DNA from: Pseudarthrobacter oxydans | GTDB lineage: Bacteria > Actinomycetota > Actinomycetes > Actinomycetales > Micrococcaceae | Assembly: GCF_034258515.1 (NCBI RefSeq) | Contig: NZ_CP139438.1 | Location: 1,984,001-2,048,000, forward strand | Direction: 5' to 3' | DNA length: 64,000 nt | Position numbers and translations under genes: made by a program | Notes under the pieces: generated by a model | Told to the model about the DNA's origin: nothing | The model's input: the letters and a program-made list of their open reading frames with translations, nothing else | The model's database searches: none | Shown here: positions 1 to 8,273 of the stretch, in pieces | How the letters are laid out: every line of letters starts with the position of its first letter | Position numbering within the stretch: position 1 is the first letter of the stretch

Positions 1-120
1 CACGATGGCCGGGTCGGCAGCCATAGTGTGGGTGCTGATTTCACCGGTGGCCGGGTTCAGCGCGTGGCCGACAACGTTGACCGCGTGAACATCCAGACCA
101 ATGAAAGTATGCTCAAACAT
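1..120 (-). CDS. IS110-family transposase, N-terminal 40 residues (runs off the window)
   Basis: The reading frame starts with ATG at 120 and is open to the window edge. It begins with the IS110-type RuvC-like start IGLDVHA (Asp10 would be the first acidic residue of the DEDD catalytic set), followed by the typical GHALNPATGE and MAADP segments. IS110 enzymes are DEDD recombinases that move circular intermediates without terminal inverted repeats, guided by an RNA from the non-coding end. The rest of the protein, including the C-terminal serine domain, lies outside the window, so it is unknown whether the element is intact. Confidence 0.8.
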   Translation of the reverse strand, partial: MFEHTFIGLDVHAVNVVGHALNPATGEISTHTMAADPAIV

Positions 121-420
121 AGCCGGGACCTCCCAAACTTCACATGTGGCACTACCATTGCACTCCCCGCCGAGCCGTCAGGCCAAGGAAGGCGTTAATG
201 GCAACCCACGACCCTGTGAAACAGAAGGCCCCGGCCCTCTCCTGCCCGTCCGGGATAGAGGACATTACCGCCGGGTACGAGGTTCCGGCCAGCGCCACCC
301 TTTCCAGCAAGAGCCAAACGCGACACCCTAGGCCCGGCGCTGGCGGGACCGCCCGGCGACAATGGCCGGCCCGGACGCGCAGCACCACGACCCGGTTGTC
401 ACTTCATATCGTCTAAGCCC
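121..420 (-). ncRNA. Non-coding end of the IS110 element, candidate bridge-RNA locus
   Basis: About 300 bases upstream of the transposase start hold no convincing gene. In the IS110 group (as opposed to IS1111) the long non-coding end lies 5' of the transposase and encodes the bridge RNA. Position and length here fit that. The RNA ends, the donor and target loops and the exact element boundary cannot be fixed by eye; the element must end before the HAD gene stop at 448. Seen: a gene-free leader. Inferred: the RNA. Confidence 0.4.
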
Positions 421-447
421 TGACAGGCTCGCTGCTGCCCTCGGCCC

Positions 448-1113
448 TCAGGCCAGGGCGGCAGCCAGCCGGTCCAGCCCGGGAACGGTGTAATCCGGAG
501 CCTGAAAATATCCGGGGTACTGCCCGCCGGACCGGTTGATCCACGCCGTGCCCAGACCGGCCCTCGCCGCCCCGTGAATATCCCACGGATGAACGGCCAC
601 CAGCAGCAACTCCCCGGGCGCTGCGCCGCACGCCGACGCTGCGTACTCATACGCGGCCCGTCCAGGTTTCCAGGACTGGGCGCCCTCCACGGAAAGCAGC
701 AGTTCAAAGCTGTCCCTGATCCCGGCCTCCGTGAACAGTTTTTCGGCAACGCCGGTTGAGCCGTTGGTCAGGGTCACCAGCCGGAAACCCGCAGCCTTGA
801 GTGCCTTCACTCCTTCCGGGACGTCCGCATGCAGTCCCAGTCCCGTCAGGCCGGTCATGACATGGTCCACGGCGGCGTCCGGCGTCCTGTCCACATCCAT
901 GCCGGCGAACAGGCCGCGGAGGGCTTCGGCGCCGATCCCGGCGAACGATCCATTGTCTCCGGCAGCTGTGAGGGCGAACCCGTCGCGCAGCAGCGTGGCG
1001 AACCACAGCTTCGCCAGTGATGCCGGGGCACCTACCTCTTCGAACCGTTCGGCCAAGGGCGACATATCCGACAGGGTTTCGTTGACATCAAAAACAATGA
1101 TCGAGGGTTTCAT
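448..1113 (-). CDS. HAD-superfamily hydrolase, haloacid dehalogenase type II-like
   Basis: 221 residues starting MKPSIIVFDVNETLSD. Asp9 is the expected nucleophile of HAD motif I, LTNGS is motif II, and SWKPGRAAYEYAA carries the motif III lysine. This set is typical of type II 2-haloacid dehalogenases and related phosphatases. The ATG at 1113 was chosen over an upstream one at 1185 because a GAAGGGAAA ribosome site precedes it and the fold starts there. It is the last gene of a leftward cluster after thioredoxin. The substrate is unknown; a role in dehalogenation is only one option. Confidence 0.8.
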   Translation of the reverse strand: MKPSIIVFDVNETLSDMSPLAERFEEVGAPASLAKLWFATLLRDGFALTAAGDNGSFAGIGAEALRGLFAGMDVDRTPDAAVDHVMTGLTGLGLHADVPEGVKALKAAGFRLVTLTNGSTGVAEKLFTEAGIRDSFELLLSVEGAQSWKPGRAAYEYAASACGAAPGELLLVAVHPWDIHGAARAGLGTAWINRSGGQYPGYFQAPDYTVPGLDRLAAALA

Positions 1114-1203
1114 GCAAGGTTTCCCTTCATCCGTGGGTGGACGTTCAGGCACCGCCCGTCCACCCTGTTTCCTGCTTCCGTGCAACCGCGCAGTTGGCGG
1201 TGG

Positions 1204-1530
1204 TCAGCGCAAATATTCGGCAAACTCTTTTTCCAGGTAGTGCTTGGGCCGGGCGCCGACCACTGAGGACTTCAGGGCGCCGTCCTTGAACAGGTAGATG
1301 GCCGGGATGGAGGTGATGCCGTATTCTGCCGCTACCCGTGGATTTTCGTCGATGTTGACCTTCACGACGTCGACCGTTCCGGCGTGCTCGACCGCAATCT
1401 GATTCAGGACGGGGGAGACCATCCTGCAGGGCCCGCACCAATCCGCCCAGAAATCCACGATAACCGGTTTGTCCGATTGCAGGACCTCCTGCTCAAACGT
1501 GCCATCGGTGACATCTTTTGTGGTGCTCAT
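1204..1530 (-). CDS. trxA: Thioredoxin
   Basis: 108 residues with the classic active site WCGPC (Cys32, Cys35), the VDFWADWCGPC strand-helix context, the cis-proline segment SIPAIYLFKDG and the C-terminal helix. It is a cytoplasmic disulfide reductant. AAAGGAAA precedes the ATG. The start codon overlaps the stop codon of the upstream flavoprotein reductase once that gene's frameshift is corrected (ATGA at 1530-1527). Reductase and thioredoxin were therefore built as a translationally coupled pair, which suggests a dedicated redox partner in the metal-stress cluster. Confidence 0.95.
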   Translation of the reverse strand: MSTTKDVTDGTFEQEVLQSDKPVIVDFWADWCGPCRMVSPVLNQIAVEHAGTVDVVKVNIDENPRVAAEYGITSIPAIYLFKDGALKSSVVGARPKHYLEKEFAEYLR

Positions 1531-2890
1531 AGCGTTTCCTTTCTGTATTTGAGGTTGTCGAGGGCCATTTGGAAAGCCTCGCTGTAGCTGGGAAACTGCG
1601 CGACCTGGTCGTGAAGGACGGCAATGGGTATTTTGGCGCGGATCGCGAGGGAGGCCTGGTGGATCCATTCCCCGGCCAGGGGCGAGACAGCCCAGGCACC
1701 GATGAGAATCCCCTCATCGGTGTCCGTGAGCAGTCCAAGATGCCCGCGGGGTTCCTGCTCATAGGTCCAGGGCGGGCGAGCGATTTGGCCAGGTCCAGTT
1801 CAGCGAACGCAGTTGACCGTCCCTGCTCATCGGCTTGGGCCTGGGTGAGTCCTGCAGCCGCGATCTCCGGGTCCCCGAAAACCACCCTGGGAATGCCCTC
1901 GTAGGTGGCCGGGCGTGGCCGGTCCAGGATGGCGTCTGCGACGATGCGCCCCTGGTACTTGGCAACGTGGGTGAAGGGCATGACGCCGGTGACATCGCCG
2001 ATCGCCCAAACGTTGTCCCCGGCCCGGCAATGGTCGTCGATCTGCACCGCGCCGCGGGCATCGAGGGACACTCCTGCCGTTTCGAAGCCCAAATCGCTGC
2101 TTCGTGGCCGGCGGCCGGTGGCGAAAATGACGACGTCGGTACCCACCGATGTGCCGTCGTCGAGATCCAGAAAGCTGGTGTTTCCTTCCCGTCTGGCCCA
2201 GACGGCGCTGGCGCCCAGCCGCACGTCGACCGCTGTCTCTTTGAGATAGAGGCGCGCCAATTCACCGATCCGGGGTTCTTCGCGTTCCATCAGGTTCTTG
2301 CCGCGGTGTACCAGGGTGACGGCGACGCCGAAGCGGGCCAGGAACGTGGCGGTTTCGATGCCCACTGCGCTGCCGCCAATCACCACTGCCCGTTCGGGCA
2401 ATTCGGTGGTTGTGAATGTTTCCCGGTTTGTCCAGGTGGTGACGTTCTCCGCGCCTTCCAGTTCGGGGACGACCGCTTCTGAGCCGGTGGCGATGATGAT
2501 GTGCTCGGCAGTGATGGTCCTGTCGCCGGCCTGGAGGGTGCCCGGCCCGGTGATCCTGGCCTCGGTTTTGATGACTGTCGCGCCCTGGCCCGTGTAGCCG
2601 TCAACCTGCGCTGTGTCGTCCCGGTGCCGGATCATGTAGTCGCGGTAGTCGCTGGCCGCTGCCCAGTCCAGTTCGGCGCCGGTGACGCCTGCGGTGCGGC
2701 CGGCAGCCGTCCTGGCCTCCGGGGCCCGGAGCAGTGTCTTGGACGGGACGCAGGCCCAGTAGGCGCATTCGCCGCCGATCAGTTCGCGTTCGATCACGAC
2801 GACCTTCTTGCGGGCTTTCAGCAGCCGGTCCGCTGCCACTTCACCCCCGGGGCCCATGCCCAAGGCAGCTACATCGAAGTGTTCCTCCAT
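1527..2890 (-). pseudogene. FAD/NAD(P)-dependent disulfide oxidoreductase, interrupted by a -1 frameshift
   Basis: From the ATG at 2890 (ribosome site AGGCAGGA) the product shows an FAD-binding GMGPGG loop, the redox motif ECAYWACVPSK (Cys42, Cys47), an NAD-binding GGSAVGIE loop and a GDVTG FAD motif. It belongs to the dihydrolipoamide dehydrogenase/mercuric reductase-like family. Near 1768 one base is missing: the frame leaves ELDLAKSLARP and enters nonsense. The +1 frame continues with a good dimerisation domain (WTYEQEP, TDTDEGILIGAWAVSPLAGEW) to a TGA at 1527-1529. The break may be a true mutation or an assembly error in a C/G run. Confidence 0.85.
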
Positions 2891-2933
2891 CAGTTCCTGC
2901 CTTTCGCGTTGTGTCGGCCTGCCTGGAGCGTGG

Positions 2934-4379
2934 TCATGTTGCACAACAGGAGAGCCGGGAGACGTCGGTGGTGTAGGACTGTGCCGCGATCCTGATGCCC
3001 TCAGCCATGGTCAGGTAAGGGCTCCAGAGGTTCGCGACCTGGTCAACGGTCATGCCTGCTTCCAGGATGTAGACCCCGGCGGCAGCCAGGTCGCCGGCTT
3101 CCTTGCCGACAGCGGTAAGTCCCAGGATCTTCCCGGTCCCATTCTCGGCCACAAGCTTGATGAAGCCCCGGGTGTCCCGGTTCACGAGGGCGCGCGGAAC
3201 GTACTCCAGCGGCAGGACTCGGCATTCACAGCTGATGCCCGCACCGTTGGCCTCCCTATCGGTCAGCCCGACGGCGGCCACGGCCGGGCTGGTAAAGGCC
3301 ACCCGGGGAAGGTACCGGTAATCAACTTCCCGGCGGGCGCCGCTGAAAGCGTTGTCGACGGCGAGGGCGCCGTGGGCTGACGCCACATAGACGAACTCAC
3401 GGTGCCCGGTGACATCGCCCGCGGCCCAGATCCGCGGATTGGTGCTGGCCAGTGTCTTTTGGACCAGGACTTCACCGCGGTCCCCGGTCTTCACGCCGAC
3501 CGTATCCAGCTTCAGTCCCTCGGTGACCGGACGGCGCCCGGTGGCCATCAGCAGCCGGGCGGCACGGAAATCCTCCCGGCTGCCGGCGACCTCGGCCACC
3601 ACCGTCACATCGCCCGTGCTTTCATCACGGCTTACCGAGGACAAGATGGCGCGGCGGATGACACGGATGCCTTCATCGGTGAAGACACTCATCAGGGCCA
3701 GTGACACTTCAGGTTCCTCCGCCGAGGCGAGCCGGGAGCGGACCAGCATGGTCACCTTGGACCCAAGACGAGCGAACAGCTGGGCCTGCTCCAGGGCCAC
3801 ATAGCCGCCGCCGACCACCAGCAGCGAATCCGGGACCTCCTCCAGCTCCATGGCAGTGGTGGAGGTCAGATAGCCGGTATCCGAAAGTCCGGAAACCGGC
3901 GGAGCCCATGGCGTGGAACCCGTGGCCACAAGATAATGTCCGGCGATCACTGACTCCCGGGCACCGTCGGCCGAAGTGATGTCCAGCACTGGTTCCTCCG
4001 GCGTGCCCGAAAAAGCGGCAGTGCCATGGCGGAGATCCCAACCGTAGTCCTCAATCAGGTCGACATACTTGTCCGAGCGCATCCCTTCCACCAGGTCACG
4101 CTTCCCGCCGATCAACGCTGGCATGTCCACCGGCCCGGCGCCCGCCGCGATCCCCGGAAACCGACTTCCGGCGTCCAGGGCCACGTGGCGGGCCTCGGCC
4201 GCGGCGAGCAGCGCCTTGGAGGGAACGCACCCGGTGTTCACGCAGGTCCCGCCAATTGTCGACCGCTCAACCATCAGGACACTCTTGCCCAGGTTGCTGG
4301 CGCGGATGGCCGCAGCGAAGGCACCCCCGCCAGAACCGATGATTGCCAAATCAAAGTCAAAATGTGGTGCGGCAGACAT
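2934..4379 (-). CDS. merA: Mercury(II) reductase
   Basis: 481 residues. FAD loop GSGGGAFAAA near residue 15, redox motif GGTCVNTGCVPSK (Cys46, Cys51), NAD loop VVGGGYVALE, GDVTG motif, and the diagnostic C-terminal vicinal cysteines in LSCCAT that hand Hg(II) to the active site. It has no N-terminal heavy-metal domain. It reduces Hg(II) to volatile Hg(0) in the cytoplasm with NADPH. Start: ATG at 4379 after TTGGAGG, 43 bases of spacing to the next reductase. No merB, merT, merP or merC is seen nearby, so uptake must come from elsewhere. Confidence 0.88.
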   Translation of the reverse strand: MSAAPHFDFDLAIIGSGGGAFAAAIRASNLGKSVLMVERSTIGGTCVNTGCVPSKALLAAAEARHVALDAGSRFPGIAAGAGPVDMPALIGGKRDLVEGMRSDKYVDLIEDYGWDLRHGTAAFSGTPEEPVLDITSADGARESVIAGHYLVATGSTPWAPPVSGLSDTGYLTSTTAMELEEVPDSLLVVGGGYVALEQAQLFARLGSKVTMLVRSRLASAEEPEVSLALMSVFTDEGIRVIRRAILSSVSRDESTGDVTVVAEVAGSREDFRAARLLMATGRRPVTEGLKLDTVGVKTGDRGEVLVQKTLASTNPRIWAAGDVTGHREFVYVASAHGALAVDNAFSGARREVDYRYLPRVAFTSPAVAAVGLTDREANGAGISCECRVLPLEYVPRALVNRDTRGFIKLVAENGTGKILGLTAVGKEAGDLAAAGVYILEAGMTVDQVANLWSPYLTMAEGIRIAAQSYTTDVSRLSCCAT

Positions 4380-4457
4380 GAAACCTCCAAGTACGGCATT
4401 TGACAACGCCCCCGGCCCGCAGATCTCTACCGGCGACTCCTCGTCCTTCCTGGTCCC

Positions 4458-4489
4458 ACCCTGCACCTTCCCCTGTGGGGGAAGGTCAA
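4458..4489 (-). promoter_or_regulatory. MerR-type promoter/operator driving the merA cluster
   Basis: A perfect dyad with 9-bp arms, ACCTTCCCC / GGGGAAGGT, lies at 4465-4486 around TGTG. On the minus strand TTGACC (4489-4484) is a -35 box followed after 19-20 bp by a weak -10 (GCAGGG or CAGGGT). The long spacer filled by a dyad is the hallmark of promoters activated by MerR-family proteins through DNA distortion. It lies between merA and the divergent regulator gene and can serve both. Confidence 0.75.
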
Positions 4490-4617
4490 GAAAAACCGGG
4501 ATCCCCTGACGGCAGACGGTTCGGCCGGCCAGGAGAACCTTCACCTATGCTGGAATGTAGAGGTCGTCCAGAAGCCCCAAACGGGCCGGCCCAGGATCGT
4601 AGAAAAGAGGACAATAC

Positions 4618-5007
4618 ATGCGTATCGGTGAAGTTGCCGACGTTGTGGGCATGACGCCCAAGACCCTTCGGTTCTACGAGGAGCAGGGCCTTCTCCCGCC
4701 TGCGCGACGGGGTACCAACGGGTACCGGCAATACGACCACGACAGCGTGGACCGGCTTGATTTCATCGCCCGGGGCAGGACGGCCGGGCTGTCCGTAAAC
4801 CAGATCCGCAACATCCTCGCTGTCCGGGAGCCCGGAAGCGCCCCGTGTGCCCACGTCAGGGACATTCTGGCTGGCCAACTGGCTGAACTGGACCAGAAGA
4901 TTGCGGAGTTGACTGCACTGCGGGCCGGGGTGGCCGCCTCCTATCAGGCCGTGGCGGCCGGAGACCCGGCAGCATGTGACCAGTCCAGGATCTGCAGCTA
5001 CCTCTGA
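4618..5007 (+). CDS. MerR-family metal-responsive regulator
   Basis: 129 residues. N-terminal winged helix (MRIGEVADVVGMTPKTLRFYEEQGLL), a wing region GYRQYD, a long dimerisation helix from about residue 79 and cysteines at 77, 120 and 126. Mercury-sensing MerR uses three cysteines with a ~35 then 9 residue spacing. Here it is 43 then 6, so mercury is likely from the neighbouring merA but other thiophilic metals are possible. It is divergent from merA, with the shared dyad in between, and is expected to repress without metal and activate with it. Confidence 0.85.
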   Translation: MRIGEVADVVGMTPKTLRFYEEQGLLPPARRGTNGYRQYDHDSVDRLDFIARGRTAGLSVNQIRNILAVREPGSAPCAHVRDILAGQLAELDQKIAELTALRAGVAASYQAVAAGDPAACDQSRICSYL

Positions 5008-5020
5008 CCGCCCCGGCAAG

Positions 5021-5305
5021 TCATTCCTCGATCCGCACGCCCCGGCAGAAAGCAACACGGTCTTTAATCGGGGCAGCGCGCTTCTTGGGATCGCTGTAGA
5101 ACCAGGCCGCATCCGCGTTAACCTGCCCGTCAACCTCCAGCGTGTGATAGCTGGCTTGCCCCTTCCACGGGCAGACGGAATACATGTCGCTGTCTTTCAG
5201 ATACAGCGGATTCACCGCCTCACGCGGAAAGTAGTGGTTGCCCTCAACGATCACCGTGTCCTCCGACTCGGCAATGACTTTTCCGTTCCAGATTGCCCTC
5301 ACCAT
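5021..5305 (-). CDS. DUF427 domain protein
   Basis: 94 residues that are almost entirely one DUF427 domain: MVRAIWNGKVIAES at the start, a GNHYFPREAV segment, CPWKGQASYH and AAWFYSDPK. These are conserved in this family of small cytoplasmic proteins. Function is not established. A GAAAGGTAAAG ribosome site precedes the ATG. It is convergent with the MerR gene and separated from the following hydrolase by about 200 bases without a gene. Confidence 0.88.
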   Translation of the reverse strand: MVRAIWNGKVIAESEDTVIVEGNHYFPREAVNPLYLKDSDMYSVCPWKGQASYHTLEVDGQVNADAAWFYSDPKKRAAPIKDRVAFCRGVRIEE

Positions 5306-5554
5306 GTTCTTTACCTTTCACCGTTCTCTCGGCCGTCCGGAAACGCAGGAACAACGGCCCCTATCGCCCCGGCATGCAGATGCTTCAGTTCTGTAGCGCC
5401 ACCATAGGCGGACTGCGGCCGGGACTCTGCGATCTCGAACACACACCCCACCGGGCCTTGCTGTTGAGCCTGTGGCACGCCGACAACAGTCCAACACCTT
5501 GTTGGGCAGGCTAACGTGGTCCCTCAAAGGATCCGCTTCATTACGCTCAATGAG

Positions 5555-6382
5555 ATGGCCATGACCGAACGTCAGCCCATGCTGGAAAACGCTCAGGGCC
5601 GGTGGACCGAACAAGGGACCGGCGCCCCGGTCATCCTCGTTCACGGCATCCCCACCTCACCGCGCCTCTGGCGCCACGTCATGCCTCTGGTGCAGGGCCG
5701 ATGCCTGGCATGGGAAATGCCCGGCTACGGCACAAGCATCCCTCAAGATGCCAACAAGGATCTCAGCCTTTCCGCCCAGGCAGGCTACCTCCTGGAGTGG
5801 CTCGACTCCCTGGACCTTGGCCAGAAGCCTGTGCTTGTTGGCCATGACCTGGGCGGGGGAGTGGCCCAAATCGCCGCCCTGCGACAGCCGGATGCTTTCG
5901 CCGGGCTTATGCTGACAAACTCCGTGGCCTACGATTCCTGGCCGGTCCCCAGCGTTAAGATGATGCAGCGCCTTGCCCCTGTAATGGCCCGCCTTCCTGC
6001 ATCCCTGATCTATCCCACCATGGTCCAGCTCCTTCACCGCGGTCACGACAACCGGCAGCGGGCACTGGAATCCATCCGCGAACATTGGGCGCCATACAGT
6101 ACCCATGGAGCTGCGCGTGCCCTGATGAGCCAGGTCCTTCCGCTGACAGCCTCGGATACGAAGGAAATTTCCGCCCAGCTGCACACACTTGGATTGCCCG
6201 CACGCGTAGTTTGGGGCGCGGCCGACCGGTTCCAAAAAATCAGGTTTGGTGAACGGCTGGCAGCGGAACTGGGCTGTGACATCATCACAATCCCCGAAGG
6301 GAAACACTTCACACCCGAAGACCACGCGGAAACGGTCGCAGCCGCCATCAACTCGCTGCTCGCCGAAGCCCAGAAGCACTAG
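5555..6382 (+). CDS. Alpha/beta hydrolase, epoxide hydrolase/haloalkane dehalogenase-like
   Basis: About 275 residues. The oxyanion segment VHGIPTSPRLW, the nucleophile elbow GHDLGG with Asp (not Ser), the acid-bearing WGAADRF and the C-terminal GKHF histidine form the Asp-His-Asp type triad used by epoxide hydrolases and haloalkane dehalogenases. The start is uncertain: ATG at 5555 or 5561, or GTG at 5516; none has a strong ribosome site. The substrate cannot be read from the sequence. A HAD dehalogenase-like gene lies 4.5 kb away but not in an operon with it. Confidence 0.82.
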   Translation: MAMTERQPMLENAQGRWTEQGTGAPVILVHGIPTSPRLWRHVMPLVQGRCLAWEMPGYGTSIPQDANKDLSLSAQAGYLLEWLDSLDLGQKPVLVGHDLGGGVAQIAALRQPDAFAGLMLTNSVAYDSWPVPSVKMMQRLAPVMARLPASLIYPTMVQLLHRGHDNRQRALESIREHWAPYSTHGAARALMSQVLPLTASDTKEISAQLHTLGLPARVVWGAADRFQKIRFGERLAAELGCDIITIPEGKHFTPEDHAETVAAAINSLLAEAQKH

Positions 6383-6423
6383 CTCCGCGCGGCTACTGGC
6401 GCTGTCGCACGGGGCATTCCGGG

Positions 6424-6714
6424 GTTGTTACCGGCTTCGTCCTGACCGGCCCGGTCTGTCCCGTCGAACGTGTTGGTCAGGAGTGTCCACCGCGCCCCGT
6501 GTCAGGGGCCGCGGTTGTGGCCATGGACGGGGATGCCGCCCGGGGCTCAACACAAACCGATAGCACCGGGGCCTTCCACCTGACGCTGCCTGACGGTCGC
6601 TACGTGCTCAGAGCGACCAACATCGGCGGTTACGCATCGACGGCTACCGAGTTGGTGGTCATCTCAGACACGCCCGTTCACGTCACGCTGGTTGTCGACA
6701 CCGGGATTCGCTAA
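6424..6714 (+). pseudogene. Carboxypeptidase-regulatory-like domain fragment, N-terminus missing
   Basis: The frame reads VLTGPVCPVERVGQECPPRP followed by a beta-sandwich repeat with GSTQTDSTGAFHLTLPDGRYVLRATN, typical of the carboxypeptidase regulatory-like domain of secreted proteins. The domain's conserved start lies upstream of any good start codon (the first is GTG at 6499, inside the domain). There is no signal peptide, so this looks like the tail of a lost lipoprotein gene. The frame stays open back into the hydrolase gene. Confidence 0.55.
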
Positions 6715-6883
6715 GCCTGATCCACGCAGGGCTGGTAGATTTTGCCGTCACTCAATGCCATGAGTGATCACAGGCATCCTCGTTTCTGTGGCGGCTAGGT
6801 GAGCGTAGGCCCGCGGAGCCTGTTAACAGAGCCCACGAGTGCGCTGTCTAGTCTGTGAGCCTACTGCTCGGTGAAGGGGCGGA

Positions 6884-7437
6884 TCAGTCTTCGGGCTTGA
6901 GGGTGGCGGCCGCGTCGAGGGCGGCGTCGACAACGATGAGGTAATTGTCGCGTCCGGCGGCGAGCGGAATGGAGTGTTCGCCGTATTTGTCGTAGGCGAG
7001 GTCTACGGCGTCGGCGGCGCTGGTGACGTTGAGTCGGCGCAGGAGCCGGGCGATGTCGAGGGTGTCTTTGTCGCGTTCGGCGGCTATTTTCATGGCAAGG
7101 AGCGTTTCGGTGTCTGCGGCCTGGATGGTGAGGCGTCGAGCTGTTCGAGGGCGACCCAGGTGGCGTTGTCTGGGACGAAGGCTGCGGCGTTGGTGTTGAG
7201 CCAGTCGGGGGAGAGGTCGTAGTCTGCTGCCATGTCGGCGACGACGGCGTGGATAGTGGTTGGGTCGGCGTAGCTGGCGTCGATGTCTGCGGTGGGGCGG
7301 TTGCCGATGCCTTGGAGGATGAGGGCGGCCCCGCCGACGAGTTTGACGTCGCCGTGGGCGCCGGCGGTCTGCAGGCGCCTGCCGAGTTCGTGGAGGAGTG
7401 CCCTGATTTGTGTGGCGGTGAGTTCTCCGCCGGTCAT
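6884..7437 (-). pseudogene. Nucleotidyltransferase toxin (AbiEii/DUF6036-like), -1 frameshift
   Basis: From the ATG at 7437 the product has the nucleotidyltransferase core VKLVGGAALILQGIGNRPTADID. Near 7131 one base is lost: the first frame ends soon after VALEQLDAS, while the next frame continues TIQAADTETLLAMKIAAERDKDTLDIARLL to the stop at 6884. Both halves together match the usual ~185-residue toxin. The ATG overlaps the stop of the Xre gene (ATGA). As read it would be a truncated, probably inactive toxin with an intact partner. Confidence 0.72.
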
Positions 7438-8054
7438 GCGGTGGCCAGGCTGCGTTCGCGGATGAAGACGTTCAGGTCGGCGAGTTCTTGGGGTGTTTCG
7501 GACATGGTGAGTTTCTTCATGGGTTCTCGGATTGTGCGGTAGGACTGGGCTGGCATCCATGCCTCGTCGAGGGGCTTGATTCGTCGCGTCCATGGTGGTG
7601 CGGCTTGGCCGAGTCGGTGTGCGGTGTAGTTGGTGATTCCGGCGAGGGCCGCTGACCAGTGCGGGTCTTTGAGGCGGGGGCTGCGCTGGAGGAGCGGCAT
7701 GCCGGCAGTGAGGGATGCGCTGGCATAATCGGCGAGCATTTTGATCGCGAACTCAAAGTCCCGTTCGGCGATAAGGCGCGTGAAGGTTGTCGCGTAGTCG
7801 CGCCGTGCCGGGTCGAAGTCTCTGCCGCGGGGGATGGGATCTGTGGCGGCCAAGGACAGGCCGAGGGCGGCCATGACGGCCAGGGTTTTACCGAGTTCGG
7901 CGCGGTCGTGGCCGGCTTCCAGATCGATGAGGAACTTCCGTGACACCCCGGCCATGTCGGCAAGGGTTCGCTGGGACAGCCCGCGGGCTGTGCGGTGGGC
8001 GCGGATGAAGGCGCCGGCTGCCGCCGGGGTCTCGATGGTGCTTTCCAGTGTCAT
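7434..8054 (-). CDS. Xre-family antitoxin-like regulator
   Basis: 206 residues. Helix-turn-helix at about 15-70 (FIRAHRTARGLSQRTLADMAGVSRKFLIDLEAG), then a helical C-terminal region ending MKKLTMSETPQELADLNVFIRERSLATA. It precedes and overlaps the nucleotidyltransferase gene, as in two-gene toxin-antitoxin operons. GTAGGAGGGG precedes the ATG, and a palindrome (8079-8096) upstream suggests autorepression. Confidence 0.78.
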   Translation of the reverse strand: MTLESTIETPAAAGAFIRAHRTARGLSQRTLADMAGVSRKFLIDLEAGHDRAELGKTLAVMAALGLSLAATDPIPRGRDFDPARRDYATTFTRLIAERDFEFAIKMLADYASASLTAGMPLLQRSPRLKDPHWSAALAGITNYTAHRLGQAAPPWTRRIKPLDEAWMPAQSYRTIREPMKKLTMSETPQELADLNVFIRERSLATA

Positions 8055-8078
8055 GGTATCCCCTCCTACCGTCGATTA

Positions 8079-8096
8079 TGTCACCGAATGGTGACA
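8079..8096. promoter_or_regulatory. Palindromic operator upstream of the Xre antitoxin gene
   Basis: TGTCACC-GAAT-GGTGACA is a perfect 7-bp inverted repeat 25 bp upstream of the antitoxin start. Xre antitoxins usually bind such sites to repress their own operon. Confidence 0.6.
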
Positions 8097-8273
8097 CTTG
8101 CATTTCCTGCTGCAGGGTTCGGCGGTTAGCTGACATTCCTTCGGTTTGTACCGCGGTGCCTCTCTGATGGTGCAGGCCCGCTGGAGCCTCGGACTCTTGT
8201 CAGCACAACGAAGAACAGCATCTCCAGATGACGCGCGGTGGGTGGCAGGAAGGCTTGAAGCGGAAAATTTGGG

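Noticed and set aside
6884..7093. Independent 69-residue gene
   Set aside because: It is the C-terminal half of the nucleotidyltransferase toxin separated by a frameshift; it continues the family sequence exactly.
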